Numbered from the stretch's first letter, positions 27,561 to 36,966 are shown. The stretch: 64,000 bases of DNA from Mycolicibacterium sp. P1-18 (GCF_008329535.1 NZ_NPKR01000005.1:372001-436000), one strand, 5' to 3'. The notes: generated by a model not told the origin, from the letters alone. A program made the numbers and translations.

Positions 27561-27590
27561 GGCCGGAGACTATCGCAGGGTGTCCGTCGA

Positions 27591-28820
27591 ATGAACGTCA
27601 TGACTGCCGACCTGAGGAGTCGCTTCGCGGCGGCGCTCTCGCAGATGTACGGCGCCGAGGTCCCCGCGTATACGACGCTGGTCGACGTCAGCACCGAGGT
27701 CAACCGCGACCATCGCCACGACGAGGGGCTCGGCTCGCTCGAGCGGGTCACCGCCGAGCGCCACGGCGCGATCCGCGTCGGCAGCCCCCGCGAGCTCGCC
27801 GACGTCGCCGACCTGTTCGCCGCGTTCGGGATGTACCCGGTCGGCTTCTACGACTTGCGTGAGGCCGCGTCCCCCGTGCCCGTGGTCTCCACCGCGTTCC
27901 GCCCGATCGACGCCGACGAATTGGCGCACAACCCGTTTCGCGTGTTCACCTCGATGCTCGCCACCGCCGACACCCGCTTCTTCGACCCCGAGCTGCGGGG
28001 GCGCGTCGACCGATTCCTCGGCGCGCGTGAGCTGTTCGACCCCGAGCTGATCGCCATGGCCCGCACCATCGCGGCCGACGGCGGCTGCGGTGCCGACCAG
28101 GCCCACGAGTTCGTCGCCCGGGCGGTGTCGGCGTTCGCCCTGTCGCGCGAGCCGATCGACGCCGGCTGGTACGCCGAACTGTCGCGGGTGTCGGCGGTCG
28201 CCGCCGACATCGCCGGCGTGCGGACCACCCACGTCAACCATCTGACGCCCCGCGTGCTCGACATCGACGAGCTGTACCGCCGGATGGTCGCCAGGGGCGT
28301 CGCCATGACCCGCACCATCCAGGGTCCGCCGCGGACCGACGGGCCCGACGTGCTGTTGCGGCAGACGTCGTTTCGCGCGCTGGCCGAACCGCGCCGCTTT
28401 CGCGACGCCGACGGCGTCGTGACCGACGGATCCCTGCGCGTGCGCTTCGGCGAGGTCGAGGCCAGGGGCGTGGCGTTGACTCCCGCCGGGCGCGCCAGAT
28501 ACGACGCCGCGATGACGGCGTCCGACCCCTCGTCGACGTGGGGCGACCACTTTCCGTCCAGCCACGCCGAACTGGCTGCCCGAGGCCTGGCCTACTATCG
28601 TGGCGGCGACCCGACCAAACCCGTTGTCTACGAAGACTTCCTGCCGATCTCCGCCGCGGGTATCTTCCGGTCCAACCTCGACGCCGAACCGGCCGCCGAC
28701 CAGTCCGCCCCGTCGGCTGCCGAGAACCACTTCGCCTATGACGCAGCGTGGCTGGCCGGTGCCATCGGCCAGCCCGTCCACGACCCGTACGACCTCTACG
28801 AGAAAGCAGCAGCACAGTGA
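27591..28820 (+). CDS. DUF1338/HglS-family protein, putative 2-oxoadipate dioxygenase/decarboxylase
   Basis: A 409-residue protein of the DUF1338 (VOC-like) family, the counterpart of Rv3292. Characterised family members (HglS) are non-haem Fe(II) enzymes that turn 2-oxoadipate into D-2-hydroxyglutarate. Candidate metal and substrate residues are the His in THVNHLTPRVLDI and the Glu in VRFGEVEARGVALTP. It sits between the lysine aminotransferase and Pcd genes, which supports a role in completing lysine breakdown. ATG at 27591 or 27600. Its stop overlaps the pcd start (GTGA). Confidence 0.82.
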   Translation: MNVMTADLRSRFAAALSQMYGAEVPAYTTLVDVSTEVNRDHRHDEGLGSLERVTAERHGAIRVGSPRELADVADLFAAFGMYPVGFYDLREAASPVPVVSTAFRPIDADELAHNPFRVFTSMLATADTRFFDPELRGRVDRFLGARELFDPELIAMARTIAADGGCGADQAHEFVARAVSAFALSREPIDAGWYAELSRVSAVAADIAGVRTTHVNHLTPRVLDIDELYRRMVARGVAMTRTIQGPPRTDGPDVLLRQTSFRALAEPRRFRDADGVVTDGSLRVRFGEVEARGVALTPAGRARYDAAMTASDPSSTWGDHFPSSHAELAARGLAYYRGGDPTKPVVYEDFLPISAAGIFRSNLDAEPAADQSAPSAAENHFAYDAAWLAGAIGQPVHDPYDLYEKAAAQ

Positions 28821-30361
28821 CTCTCAGCTCGACAACGACCGCACTTCCCACCGCCGACGAGCTCCGCGACCGGGCTCGCGCCGCACTGAAGGCCGTCGGC
28901 TCCGCCGTCGAACTCGGCGAGCCCGGCGGCGCCGGCCTGCAGGCCAGCAGCCCCGTCACCGGGGACGTCCTGTTCACGGTCACCGAGACCACGTCCGACG
29001 AGACGGACGCGGCGATCGCCGACGCTTCGGCCGCCTTCGCGGCGTGGCGGGTCACGCCGGCCCCCGTGCGCGGCGCGCTGGTCGCGCGGCTGGGCGAACT
29101 CCTCGTCGAGCACAAGGCGGAGGTGGGCGCCCTGGTCACCATCGAAGCCGGCAAGATCACCTCGGAGGCACTCGGCGAGGTGCAGGAGATGATCGACATC
29201 TGCCAGTTCGCCGTGGGCCTGTCGCGGCAGCTCTACGGGCGCACCATTGCCTCCGAGCGGCCCGGTCACCGGTTGATGGAGACGTGGCACCCGCTCGGCG
29301 TGGTCGGCGTCATCACCGCCTTCAACTTCCCGGTCGCGGTCTGGGCGTGGAACACGGCGGTCGCCCTAGTGTGCGGCGACACCGTGGTCTGGAAGCCCTC
29401 GGAGCTCACCCCGTTGACGGCCATCGCCTGTCAGGCGCTGATCGAGCGGGCCGCCGCCGACGTCGGTGCACCGGCGAACCTGGCGCGACTGATCCAGGGC
29501 GGCAGGGAGATCGGCGAGCGGTTGGTGGACGATCCCCGGGTCGCGTTGGTCAGCGCGACCGGCTCGGTGCGGATGGGCCAGCAGGTCGGCCCCCGCGTCG
29601 CCCAGCGGTTCGGCAAGTCGCTGCTGGAACTCGGCGGCAACAACGCGGCCATCGTCACCCCGTCGGCGGACCTGGACCTCGCCGTCCGGGGCATCGTGTT
29701 CTCCGCGGCGGGCACCGCGGGACAGCGCTGCACCACCCTGCGGCGGGTGATCGCCCACACCTCGGTCGTCGACGCCCTGGTCGAACGCATCACCGCGGCG
29801 TACCGCAGCCTCCCGATCGGTGACCCCTCCTCGGACGGAACGCTGGTCGGGCCGCTGATCCACGAACGCTCCTACCGCGACATGGTGGGGGCGCTGGAGA
29901 AGGCGACCGCCGACGGTGGCGAGGTCACGGGCGGCGACCGACGCGACCTCGGCGAGGGCTCCTTCTACGTCGAGCCCGCCGTCGTGCGGATGCCGGCCCA
30001 GACCGCGGTGGTCCACGCCGAGACGTTCGCACCGATCCTCTACGTCCTGACCTACGACACCCTCGACGAGGCCGTCGAGCTCAACAACGCGGTGCCGCAG
30101 GGTCTCTCGTCGGCCATCTTCACCACCGACGTGCGCGAAGCCGAGCGCTTCATGGCCGCCGACGGGTCCGACTGCGGCATCGCCAACGTCAACATCGGCA
30201 CCTCGGGCGCCGAGATCGGCGGCGCGTTCGGCGGTGAGAAGCAGACCGGCGGCGGCCGCGAGTCGGGGTCCGACTCGTGGAAGGCCTACATGCGGCGGGC
30301 CACCAACACCGTCAACTACAGCTCCGAGCTGCCACTGGCCCAGGGCGTCCACTTCGGTTAG
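28817..30361 (+). CDS. pcd: Piperideine-6-carboxylate / 2-aminoadipate semialdehyde dehydrogenase
   Basis: A 514-residue NAD(P)-dependent aldehyde dehydrogenase of the antiquitin type, converting 2-aminoadipate semialdehyde (the Lat product) to 2-aminoadipate. The catalytic Cys lies in GTAGQRCTTLRRV and the general-base Glu in LLELGGNNA; the cofactor segment VVGVITAFNFPVAVWAWN is conserved. The GTG at 28817 overlaps the preceding gene. It ends 14 bases before a long hairpin that separates it from htpG. Confidence 0.94.
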   Translation: MTLSSTTTALPTADELRDRARAALKAVGSAVELGEPGGAGLQASSPVTGDVLFTVTETTSDETDAAIADASAAFAAWRVTPAPVRGALVARLGELLVEHKAEVGALVTIEAGKITSEALGEVQEMIDICQFAVGLSRQLYGRTIASERPGHRLMETWHPLGVVGVITAFNFPVAVWAWNTAVALVCGDTVVWKPSELTPLTAIACQALIERAAADVGAPANLARLIQGGREIGERLVDDPRVALVSATGSVRMGQQVGPRVAQRFGKSLLELGGNNAAIVTPSADLDLAVRGIVFSAAGTAGQRCTTLRRVIAHTSVVDALVERITAAYRSLPIGDPSSDGTLVGPLIHERSYRDMVGALEKATADGGEVTGGDRRDLGEGSFYVEPAVVRMPAQTAVVHAETFAPILYVLTYDTLDEAVELNNAVPQGLSSAIFTTDVREAERFMAADGSDCGIANVNIGTSGAEIGGAFGGEKQTGGGRESGSDSWKAYMRRATNTVNYSSELPLAQGVHFG

Positions 30362-30374
30362 GGAACGTCGTCGC

Positions 30375-30431
30375 CGAACGTCGAGTTGACGTCGCCCCGG
30401 ACCCCCGATGGCGACATCAACTCGACGTTCG
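30375..30431. terminator. Long hairpin between pcd and htpG
   Basis: Arms 30375-30396 and 30410-30431 pair over 22 positions with a single mismatch and a 13-base loop. It ends 20 bases before the htpG GTG. It could terminate pcd transcripts or, if htpG is transcribed from further upstream, form a structured 5' leader close to the start codon. Confidence 0.6.
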
Positions 30432-30451
30432 CGGCTAGGTATCATCGCGGC

Positions 30452-32368
30452 GTGAGCGAGCAGGTTGAACAGAGGGAATTCCAGGCCGAGGCCCGACAGC
30501 TGCTGCAGCTGATGGTCCACTCGATCTACTCCAACAAGGACTCGTTCCTGCGGGAGTTGATCTCGAACGCGTCCGACGCGCTGGACAAGCTCCGACTGGA
30601 GGCGTTCCGCGACAAGGACCTCGACGTCGACGTCTCGGACTTGCACGTGGAGGTCGAGGTCGACAAGTCGGCGCGCACCCTGACCATCCGCGACAACGGC
30701 ATCGGCATGACGCGCGACGAGGTGGTCGACCTCATCGGCACCCTGGCCAAGTCCGGCACCGGCGAGCTGCGCAAGAGGCTGGGCGAGGCGAACAAGGCCA
30801 GTGACGCCGAGGAGTTGATCGGACAGTTCGGCATCGGCTTCTACTCCACGTTCATGGTGGCCGACTCCGTCGTGCTGCTGACCCGCAAGGCGGGCGAAAG
30901 TACCGCCACGCGTTGGAAATCCAGCGGTGACGGCACCTACACCATCGCCGAGGTCGACGGCGCGCCGCAGGGCACCTCGGTGACGCTGCACCTCAAGCCC
31001 GAGGACGCCGACGACGAGCTGCACGACTACACGTCGCCGTGGAAGATCCGCGAACTGGTGAAGAAGTACTCCGACTTCATCTCCTGGCCCATTCGGATGG
31101 AGGTCGAGAAGACCGCGCCGCCGGCCGAGGAGGGCGGCGAGCCGACCGTCACCGTCGAAACCGAGACGATCAACTCGCGGACCGCACTGTGGGCCAAGCC
31201 CAAGAGCGAGGTGTCCGACGAGGAGTACGCCCAGTTCTACAAGCACATCGCGCATGCCTGGGACGAGCCGCTCGAGGTCATCGCGATGAAGGCCGAGGGC
31301 ACGTTCGAATACCAGGCGCTGCTGTTCATCCCGTCGATGGCGCCGTTCGACGTGTTCAACCGCGACGGCAACACCGGCGTCCAGTTGTACGTCAAGCGCG
31401 TGTTCATCATGGGTGACTGCGACGAGCTGGTGCCCGAGTACCTGCGGTTCCTCAAGGGAGTCGTCGATGCACAGGACATGTCGCTCAACGTCTCTCGCGA
31501 GATCCTCCAGCAGGACCGCCAGATCAAGGTGATTCGTCGCAGCCTCACCAGGAAGGTGCTCTCGACGATCAAGGAGATCCAGGCCAACCGCCCGGACGAC
31601 TACCAGACGTTCTGGACGCAGTTCGGTCGGGTGGTCAAGGAGGGGCTGATCTCCGACGACGACAACCGCGACACCCTGCTGCGTCTCTCGTCGTTCGCGT
31701 CGACCTTCAGCGATGCCGCCCCCACCACACTCGCGGACTACGTGGGGCGGATGAAGGACGGCCAGGAACAGATCTACTACGCCACCGGCGAGTCGCGCCA
31801 ATTGCTGGAGCGCTCACCGCACCTGGAGGCGTTCAAGGCCAAGGGCTACGAGGTGCTGCTGCTGACCGACCCCGTCGACGAGGTGTGGGTGGGGTCGGTG
31901 CCGGAGTTCGACGGCAAGGCGCTGCAGTCGGTGGCCAAGGGCGAGGTCGACCTCGGCGCCTCGGGCGAGGACTCCGACGACGCGCAGCACGGTGACTTCG
32001 CCGAGCTGCTGACCTGGTTGCAGGAGACGCTGGCCGAGCACGTCAAGGAGGTGCGGCTCTCGACGCGGCTGACGTCGTCGCCGGCATGCCTGATCACCGA
32101 CGCGTTCGGCATCACCCCGCAGTTGGCGCGCATGTACCGCGCGTCGGGCCAGGACGTCCCGGTCGGCAAGCGGATCCTCGAGCTCAACCCGGATCACCCC
32201 CTGGTCACCGGTCTGCGGGATGCTCGAGCCGCGGCCGAATCCACCGACGGTCTGGCCGAGACGGCCGAATTGCTCTACGGCACGGCCCTTCTCGCCGAGG
32301 GCGGCGTGCTGGACGACCCCGCCCGGTTTGCGGCGCTGCTGGCCGACCGGCTGGCACGGACGGTATAG
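30452..32368 (+). CDS. htpG: Hsp90-family chaperone HtpG
   Basis: A 638-residue bacterial Hsp90 (647 in M. tuberculosis). The GHKL ATPase domain shows LRELISNASDALDKLR, IRDNGIGMTRDEVVD and GQFGIGFYSTFM. The middle domain has the catalytic-arginine region (NVSREILQQDRQI), and the C-terminal dimerisation domain is complete. The GTG at 30452 starts the conserved sequence; in-frame upstream codons lie in the hairpin. It is not adjacent to pcd in M. tuberculosis. Confidence 0.96.
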   Translation: MSEQVEQREFQAEARQLLQLMVHSIYSNKDSFLRELISNASDALDKLRLEAFRDKDLDVDVSDLHVEVEVDKSARTLTIRDNGIGMTRDEVVDLIGTLAKSGTGELRKRLGEANKASDAEELIGQFGIGFYSTFMVADSVVLLTRKAGESTATRWKSSGDGTYTIAEVDGAPQGTSVTLHLKPEDADDELHDYTSPWKIRELVKKYSDFISWPIRMEVEKTAPPAEEGGEPTVTVETETINSRTALWAKPKSEVSDEEYAQFYKHIAHAWDEPLEVIAMKAEGTFEYQALLFIPSMAPFDVFNRDGNTGVQLYVKRVFIMGDCDELVPEYLRFLKGVVDAQDMSLNVSREILQQDRQIKVIRRSLTRKVLSTIKEIQANRPDDYQTFWTQFGRVVKEGLISDDDNRDTLLRLSSFASTFSDAAPTTLADYVGRMKDGQEQIYYATGESRQLLERSPHLEAFKAKGYEVLLLTDPVDEVWVGSVPEFDGKALQSVAKGEVDLGASGEDSDDAQHGDFAELLTWLQETLAEHVKEVRLSTRLTSSPACLITDAFGITPQLARMYRASGQDVPVGKRILELNPDHPLVTGLRDARAAAESTDGLAETAELLYGTALLAEGGVLDDPARFAALLADRLARTV

Positions 32369-32376
32369 CGGCCGTC

Positions 32377-33183
32377 GTGCAGATCGAGGGCAAGGTCGCC
32401 GTCGTCACCGGTGCAGGTTCGGGGATCGGGCGTGAACTCGCGGTCGCCTTCGCCGCGGCGGGCGCCTCCGTGGTGGCGGGTGACCTCGCCGCCGACGGTG
32501 CCGAGGAGACGGTCGCGAGGGTCAGATCGGCGGGCGGGTCGGCCGTCGCCGTGGTCGGCGACGTGGCCTCCGTCGACGGCGTCGACGCGCTGATCGACCG
32601 TGCCCGCACCGCATTTGGTCCGGTCGACGTCTTCGTCGCCAACGCGGGCATCATGGGTCCGCCCGGGCTGGGCGACGACGAAGCCGCCTGGGACACCGTC
32701 CTCGACGTGAACCTGCGCGCCCACGTGCGGGCGGCGAAGGCACTGGTGCCCGGCTGGGTCGAACGCGGCGAGGGTTACTTCGTCAGCGTGGCCTCCGCCG
32801 CTGGACTGCTGACCCAACTTGGGGCGGCGGGCTACTCGGTCACCAAGCACGCCGCGGTGGGGTTCGCCGAATGGCTCTCGGTCACCTACGGCGGCAGCGG
32901 GATCGGCGTGTCGTGCGTGTGTCCGATGGGCGTGGACACGCCGTTGTTGAGCGGCATCCGAGACTCCCCCGACCCGGTGGCCCGGATGGCGGGCGCCGCC
33001 GTGGCCACCGCAGGCGAGGTCATCGGTCCGGACCGGGTGGCGGCCATGACGGTCGACGCGGTCCGCGAGGGCCGGTTCCTGGTGCTGCCGCACCCCGCGG
33101 TGTTGGACATGTACCGGCGCAAGGGCGACGACTACGAGCGTTGGCTGGCGGGCATGCGGCGCTACCAGGGCACGCTGGGCTGA
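32377..33183 (+). CDS. Short-chain dehydrogenase/reductase
   Basis: A 268-residue classical SDR. VTGAGSGIGREL is the TGx3GxG cofactor loop, ANAGIM the NAG motif, and SVASAAG with YSVTK gives the catalytic Ser, Tyr and Lys. Asp in GDL after the second strand suggests NAD(H) preference. The GTG at 32377 lies nine bases after htpG. The C-terminal third (MYRRKGDDYERWLAGMRRYQ) resembles mycobacterial SDRs acting on steroids or fatty-acyl substrates, but the substrate is not identifiable. Confidence 0.85.
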   Translation: MQIEGKVAVVTGAGSGIGRELAVAFAAAGASVVAGDLAADGAEETVARVRSAGGSAVAVVGDVASVDGVDALIDRARTAFGPVDVFVANAGIMGPPGLGDDEAAWDTVLDVNLRAHVRAAKALVPGWVERGEGYFVSVASAAGLLTQLGAAGYSVTKHAAVGFAEWLSVTYGGSGIGVSCVCPMGVDTPLLSGIRDSPDPVARMAGAAVATAGEVIGPDRVAAMTVDAVREGRFLVLPHPAVLDMYRRKGDDYERWLAGMRRYQGTLG

Positions 33184-33196
33184 TCGGCGACGGCGT

Positions 33197-33877
33197 TCAG
33201 GACGTCGTCAGTTCGATCTCGACACGTTCGGACAGCGCGGCGACGCCGATGCCGTACGTCTCCAGAACGTGGACCTTCCCAGCGGCGGAATCGATGTCGA
33301 AGGTGGCGACCTCGGTGTACACCCGACTGACGCAGCGCAGTCCGGTCAGCGGGTAGGTGCACTGCGGGACGAGCTTGGCGGTCCCGTCCTTGGCGAACAG
33401 GTTCATCATCACGTAGACGCGCTTGGCGCCGATGGCCAGATCCATGGCACCGCCGACGGCGGGGATGGCGTCGGGTGCGCCGGTGTGCCAGTTCGCGAGG
33501 TCACCGTGCCGGCTGACCTGGAAGGCTCCGAGCACACACACGTCGAGATGACCGCCGCGCATCATCGCGAACGAGTCCGCGTGGTGAAAGTAGGACGCGC
33601 CAAGGGTTTCGGTGACGGGAATCTTGCCGGCGTTGGTCAGGTCGCCGTCGACGTCGTCGCCGAAGGCCCGCCCGCCCATGCCGAGCATGCCGTTCTCGGT
33701 GTGCAGCACGATGCCGGCGGCCGGATCGAGGTGGTCGGCGACCGTGGTCGGCTGCCCGATGCCGAGGTTCACGTACGAGCCGGCAGGGATGCCGCTGGCC
33801 ACCATCGCCGCGAGTTCGTCGCGGTCCAGCGGGCCTCGGTCGAGGTGTTCGACGGTGGCGTCGAGTGTTTGGGTCAT
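33197..33877 (-). CDS. scoB: 3-oxoacid CoA-transferase subunit B
   Basis: A 226-residue class I CoA-transferase beta subunit. The catalytic Glu is in LHTENGMLGMG, with YVNLGIGQPT as the CoA loop and GGAMDLAIGAKRVYVMM typical of ScoB/PcaJ. With ScoA it moves CoA from succinyl-CoA to acetoacetate or 3-oxoadipate. ATG at 33877; it overlaps scoA by four bases. The substrate is not decided by sequence; the divergent LysR regulator could suggest the beta-ketoadipate route. Confidence 0.9.
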   Translation of the reverse strand: MTQTLDATVEHLDRGPLDRDELAAMVASGIPAGSYVNLGIGQPTTVADHLDPAAGIVLHTENGMLGMGGRAFGDDVDGDLTNAGKIPVTETLGASYFHHADSFAMMRGGHLDVCVLGAFQVSRHGDLANWHTGAPDAIPAVGGAMDLAIGAKRVYVMMNLFAKDGTAKLVPQCTYPLTGLRCVSRVYTEVATFDIDSAAGKVHVLETYGIGVAALSERVEIELTTS

Positions 33878-34569
33878 GATGCAGCCCTTCCTGCGTCGGA
33901 CGGCGAGGACAGGTCGAGCACCCGGTCGACGTAGATTCCGGGGGTCACCACCGTCTCGGGATCGATCTGGCCGGCGTCGACGACGCTGGCGACCTCGACG
34001 ACGACGAGCTCGGCGGCGGTGGCCATCACGGGCCCGAAGTTGCGGGCGGTCTTGCGATACACCAGGTTCCCCATGGTGTCGGCCCTCCAGGCTCCGATCA
34101 GCGCGACGTCTCCACGGATGGGGTACTCGAGAACGTAGTCCCGGCCGTCGATGGTGCGGGTCTCCTTGCCCTCGGCCAGCGGTGTACCGACGGCGGTCGG
34201 GCCGAAGAAGGCCCCGATGCCTGCGCCGGCGGCCCGCATCCGCTCGGCGAGGTTGCCCTGCGGCACCACCTCGAGGTCGACCTTGCCCGCGCGGTACAAC
34301 TCGTCGAAGACGTAGGAATCCGATTGGCGTGGAAAGGAACAGACGACCTTGGCGACCCGGCCGGCGGCCAGCAGGGCGGCCAGCCCGGTGTCGCCGTTGC
34401 CGGCGTTATTGCTCACGATGGTCAGGTCGGTGGCGCCCTGCTCGATCAGGGCGTCGACGAGGTGGGTCGGCATGCCGGCCATGCCGAACCCTCCGACCAA
34501 GACGGTCGCCCCGTCGGCGATACCCGCCACGGCGTCGGCGGCGTCGGCGTGGATGGTCGTGCGGCTCAT
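33874..34569 (-). CDS. scoA: 3-oxoacid CoA-transferase subunit A
   Basis: A 231-residue CoA-transferase alpha subunit. VLVGGFGMAGMPTHLVDAL, VSNNAGNGDTGLAALL and SFPRQSDSYVFDELY are family hallmarks. The ATG at 34569 (MSRTTIHAD) starts the conserved sequence; an in-frame extension to 34629 would run through the operator. First gene of the scoAB operon, divergent from a LysR regulator. Confidence 0.9.
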   Translation of the reverse strand: MSRTTIHADAADAVAGIADGATVLVGGFGMAGMPTHLVDALIEQGATDLTIVSNNAGNGDTGLAALLAAGRVAKVVCSFPRQSDSYVFDELYRAGKVDLEVVPQGNLAERMRAAGAGIGAFFGPTAVGTPLAEGKETRTIDGRDYVLEYPIRGDVALIGAWRADTMGNLVYRKTARNFGPVMATAAELVVVEVASVVDAGQIDPETVVTPGIYVDRVLDLSSPSDAGRAAS

Positions 34570-34611
34570 GGGGTCACCCGGGACATACGTCGACCCTAGA
34601 GTGAGGGATAG

Positions 34612-34625
34612 GTATTCTGAAATAC
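34612..34625. promoter_or_regulatory. LysR-type operator between scoA and the LysR gene
   Basis: The dyad GTATT-CTGA-AATAC lies in the 93-base divergent region and contains the T-N11-A spacing of LysR boxes. Its position, about 40 bases from each start, suits joint control of scoAB and the regulator. Confidence 0.5.
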
Positions 34626-34662
34626 TCATATTGGCGCCATTGATAGGCGAGGAGTGTCAATC

Positions 34663-35547
34663 GTGGAATTGAGACATCTCCGCTACTTCCGCGCCGTCGC
34701 CGAGGAGTTGCACTTCGGTCGTGCGGCCGAGCGGCTGCACATCGCCCAGCCGCCGTTGTCGCAGCAGATCCGGCAGCTGGAGCGCGAACTCGGCGTCACC
34801 CTTCTCACCAGGAGCACCCGCCGGGTCGAGCTGACCAGGGCCGGCGAGGCCTACCTGAGGCGGACGATTGTCATCCTCGAAGCCGTGGACGACGCCGGCC
34901 GTCAGGCGCGGCGGGTGGCGGAGGGTCTCGAGGGGCACCTGTCGATCGGGTGCGTCGGCTCGGCGACGTACTCGGTGCTCCCCCGCTTGGTGCGGGCCCT
35001 TCGGGAACAGCTGCCCCACGTCGAGATCAGCATCCGTGGCGAGATGCTCGCACCCGCCCAACTCGACGCGCTGCGCAACCGCGACGTCGACATCGCGCTG
35101 CTGCGACCGCCCGTCGACGATCCCGACGTACGGTGCGAACACGTCCGCCGCGACCGCCTGATCGCCGCCCTGCCGACGGCTCATCCCCTGGCCTCGCGGG
35201 AGACCCTCACCGTCGACGACCTGCGCGACGAAGAGTTCATCGCCCATGCCGGGCAGGACCGCTCGGTGATGGGACGCCTCCTGACGGCGATCTGCGCCGA
35301 CGCCGGATTCGCCCCGCGGATCCGGCAGGAGGTGTCGGAGACCTCGACGCTGGTCACCCTGGTGGCCGCCGGCCTCGGCGTCGCGGTGGTGCCCGCCCCC
35401 ACCGCCGACCTGGACGTCGCCGGGGTCACCTACCGACCGCTGGAGCCGCCGACGCTGGGCGTCGACCTGGTGGCGGCCCACCTTGGAGACGCGGCGCCAC
35501 CGGCCGTCGAACGCGCGCTCGCGGTGCTGCGCGGCCTCGCACAGTAA
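34663..35547 (+). CDS. LysR-family transcriptional regulator
   Basis: A 294-residue LysR regulator. The start MELRHLRYFRAVAEELHFGR and the HTH AAERLHIAQPPLSQQIRQLE are those of the CatR/BenM-like group; the periplasmic-binding-protein-like effector domain follows. The GTG at 34663 has GAGGAG eight bases upstream; the in-frame GTG at 34654 would overlap that site. It probably controls the divergent scoAB in response to an aromatic or ketoacid intermediate. Confidence 0.88.
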   Translation: MELRHLRYFRAVAEELHFGRAAERLHIAQPPLSQQIRQLERELGVTLLTRSTRRVELTRAGEAYLRRTIVILEAVDDAGRQARRVAEGLEGHLSIGCVGSATYSVLPRLVRALREQLPHVEISIRGEMLAPAQLDALRNRDVDIALLRPPVDDPDVRCEHVRRDRLIAALPTAHPLASRETLTVDDLRDEEFIAHAGQDRSVMGRLLTAICADAGFAPRIRQEVSETSTLVTLVAAGLGVAVVPAPTADLDVAGVTYRPLEPPTLGVDLVAAHLGDAAPPAVERALAVLRGLAQ

Positions 35548-35619
35548 CGACCGACCCGATGAGCATCGACGACGACGGCCCCCGCCGGAGCAGGAGCCGT
35601 CGCGTCGAGGTGACGAGGG

Positions 35620-36966
35620 TCAGCCGATGGCGACCTTCGGTTCCGGACGCCGGATCGGTTCGACCTTCTTGATCACGAGTCCGAAGCACAGGGCACCGGC
35701 GACGATGATCGCCGCGGTGAGCAGGAGCGGGACCTGGAACGAGCCGGTCGCGCCGTAGAGCGCACCGATGATGATCGGGCTCAGCGCGCTGCCGATGTTG
35801 GAGAAGAAGTTCTGGGTGGATCCCAGGGTGGCAACGGTGCTCGAGTCGACGACGTCGGCGGGCAGGCACCAGATCGAGACGATCGTGAAGGCTGCCGCGG
35901 CGTAGGAGATGGACATGAGCACCAGCGCCTGCCATGCCTCAGGTGCGACGGCGGCCAAGGCGATGACCGAGCACACCATCATGCCGCCGACCAGACAGGT
36001 CTTGCGGACCTTGTTCAGCGACCAGCCCTTCTCGAGCAGGTAGTCACCGACGATGCCGCCGGCCCAGCTGCCGAGGATGGCGGCCAGCGGCGGAATCATG
36101 CCGAAGACACCAAGTTTGAGGAGGTTGAACCCGCGCTCTTCGACCAGGTACGACGGGAACCAGGTGAGGAAGAACGTGATCATGAAGTTCAGGCAGAAGA
36201 AGCCCAGCATCATGCCCCAGACCGTCCGCTGCTTGAACAGGTCGAGGATGGCCATCGGCTTGGCGTCGGGGTTCAGGTTGCCGGAGCTCTGCTCACGGTG
36301 ACTCTCGTGGATGATCTCCAGTTCCAGCTCGTTGACGCCGGCCTTGTTCTCGGGCCGGCGGTACCACGCCCACCAACCGATTGCCCAGAGCACGCCGATC
36401 GCACCGGCGAAGACGAACGCGGCACGCCATCCGAACAACCCGATGATCAGCGCGATGATCGGGGTCGCAGCGGCGCTACCGATGCGGGCACCGCTGTCGT
36501 AGACCGACGTGGCGCGGCCACGCAGCCGCAGGGGGAACCACTGCGACACCGTCTTGGCGGCCGCGGGGTAGGCGCCGGCCTCGCCGACGCCCAGTCCGAG
36601 GCGCAGACCCATCAGGGCCGCGAAGCTGGAGACGCCGGCCGTGGCCGCGGTGAACAGTGACCACATCAGCACCGAGGCGCCGAACATGACACGCTCGCCG
36701 AACCGGTCGATCAGCCGTCCGGCGGGGATCTGCATGAGCGCGTAGCTCCACGAGAAGGCACTCAGGACGAGGCCCTTCTCCGTGGGCGTGAGGTGGAAGT
36801 CCTCGGTCATGAACGGCAGGCTGACCGAGATCGCCGAGCGGTCGATGTAGTTGATGGCGAGGCCGACCGCGCAGAACACGGCGACGGCCCACCGCACCTT
36901 GGTGGCGCGGCTCGTGCCCGAGGGATCTGGCGGCGTATCCGATTTCGTAGCCGAACTGCTGGTCAT
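35620..36966 (-). CDS. MFS transporter, anion:cation symporter (sugar-acid/phthalate) type
   Basis: A 448-residue, 12-helix major facilitator. INYIDRSAISVSLPFM after the first helix and GAYPAAAKTVSQWFPLRLRG are typical of the ACS family (glucarate, galactonate, phthalate carriers). ATG at 36966. Divergent from the DeoR operon across 261 bases that hold repeated motifs, so it is probably the uptake system for that operon's substrate, which would then be an acidic sugar or related anion. Confidence 0.85.
   Translation of the reverse strand: MTSSSATKSDTPPDPSGTSRATKVRWAVAVFCAVGLAINYIDRSAISVSLPFMTEDFHLTPTEKGLVLSAFSWSYALMQIPAGRLIDRFGERVMFGASVLMWSLFTAATAGVSSFAALMGLRLGLGVGEAGAYPAAAKTVSQWFPLRLRGRATSVYDSGARIGSAAATPIIALIIGLFGWRAAFVFAGAIGVLWAIGWWAWYRRPENKAGVNELELEIIHESHREQSSGNLNPDAKPMAILDLFKQRTVWGMMLGFFCLNFMITFFLTWFPSYLVEERGFNLLKLGVFGMIPPLAAILGSWAGGIVGDYLLEKGWSLNKVRKTCLVGGMMVCSVIALAAVAPEAWQALVLMSISYAAAAFTIVSIWCLPADVVDSSTVATLGSTQNFFSNIGSALSPIIIGALYGATGSFQVPLLLTAAIIVAGALCFGLVIKKVEPIRRPEPKVAIG

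Noticed and set aside
13553..30431. Long hairpins as members of one mobile repeat or a CRISPR-like array
   Set aside because: The three hairpins have unrelated arm sequences and single-copy positions at gene ends, with no spacers and no target-site duplications seen.
29366..31801. 811-codon open frame antisense to pcd and htpG
   Set aside because: It spans two real genes on the other strand and lacks any family similarity.
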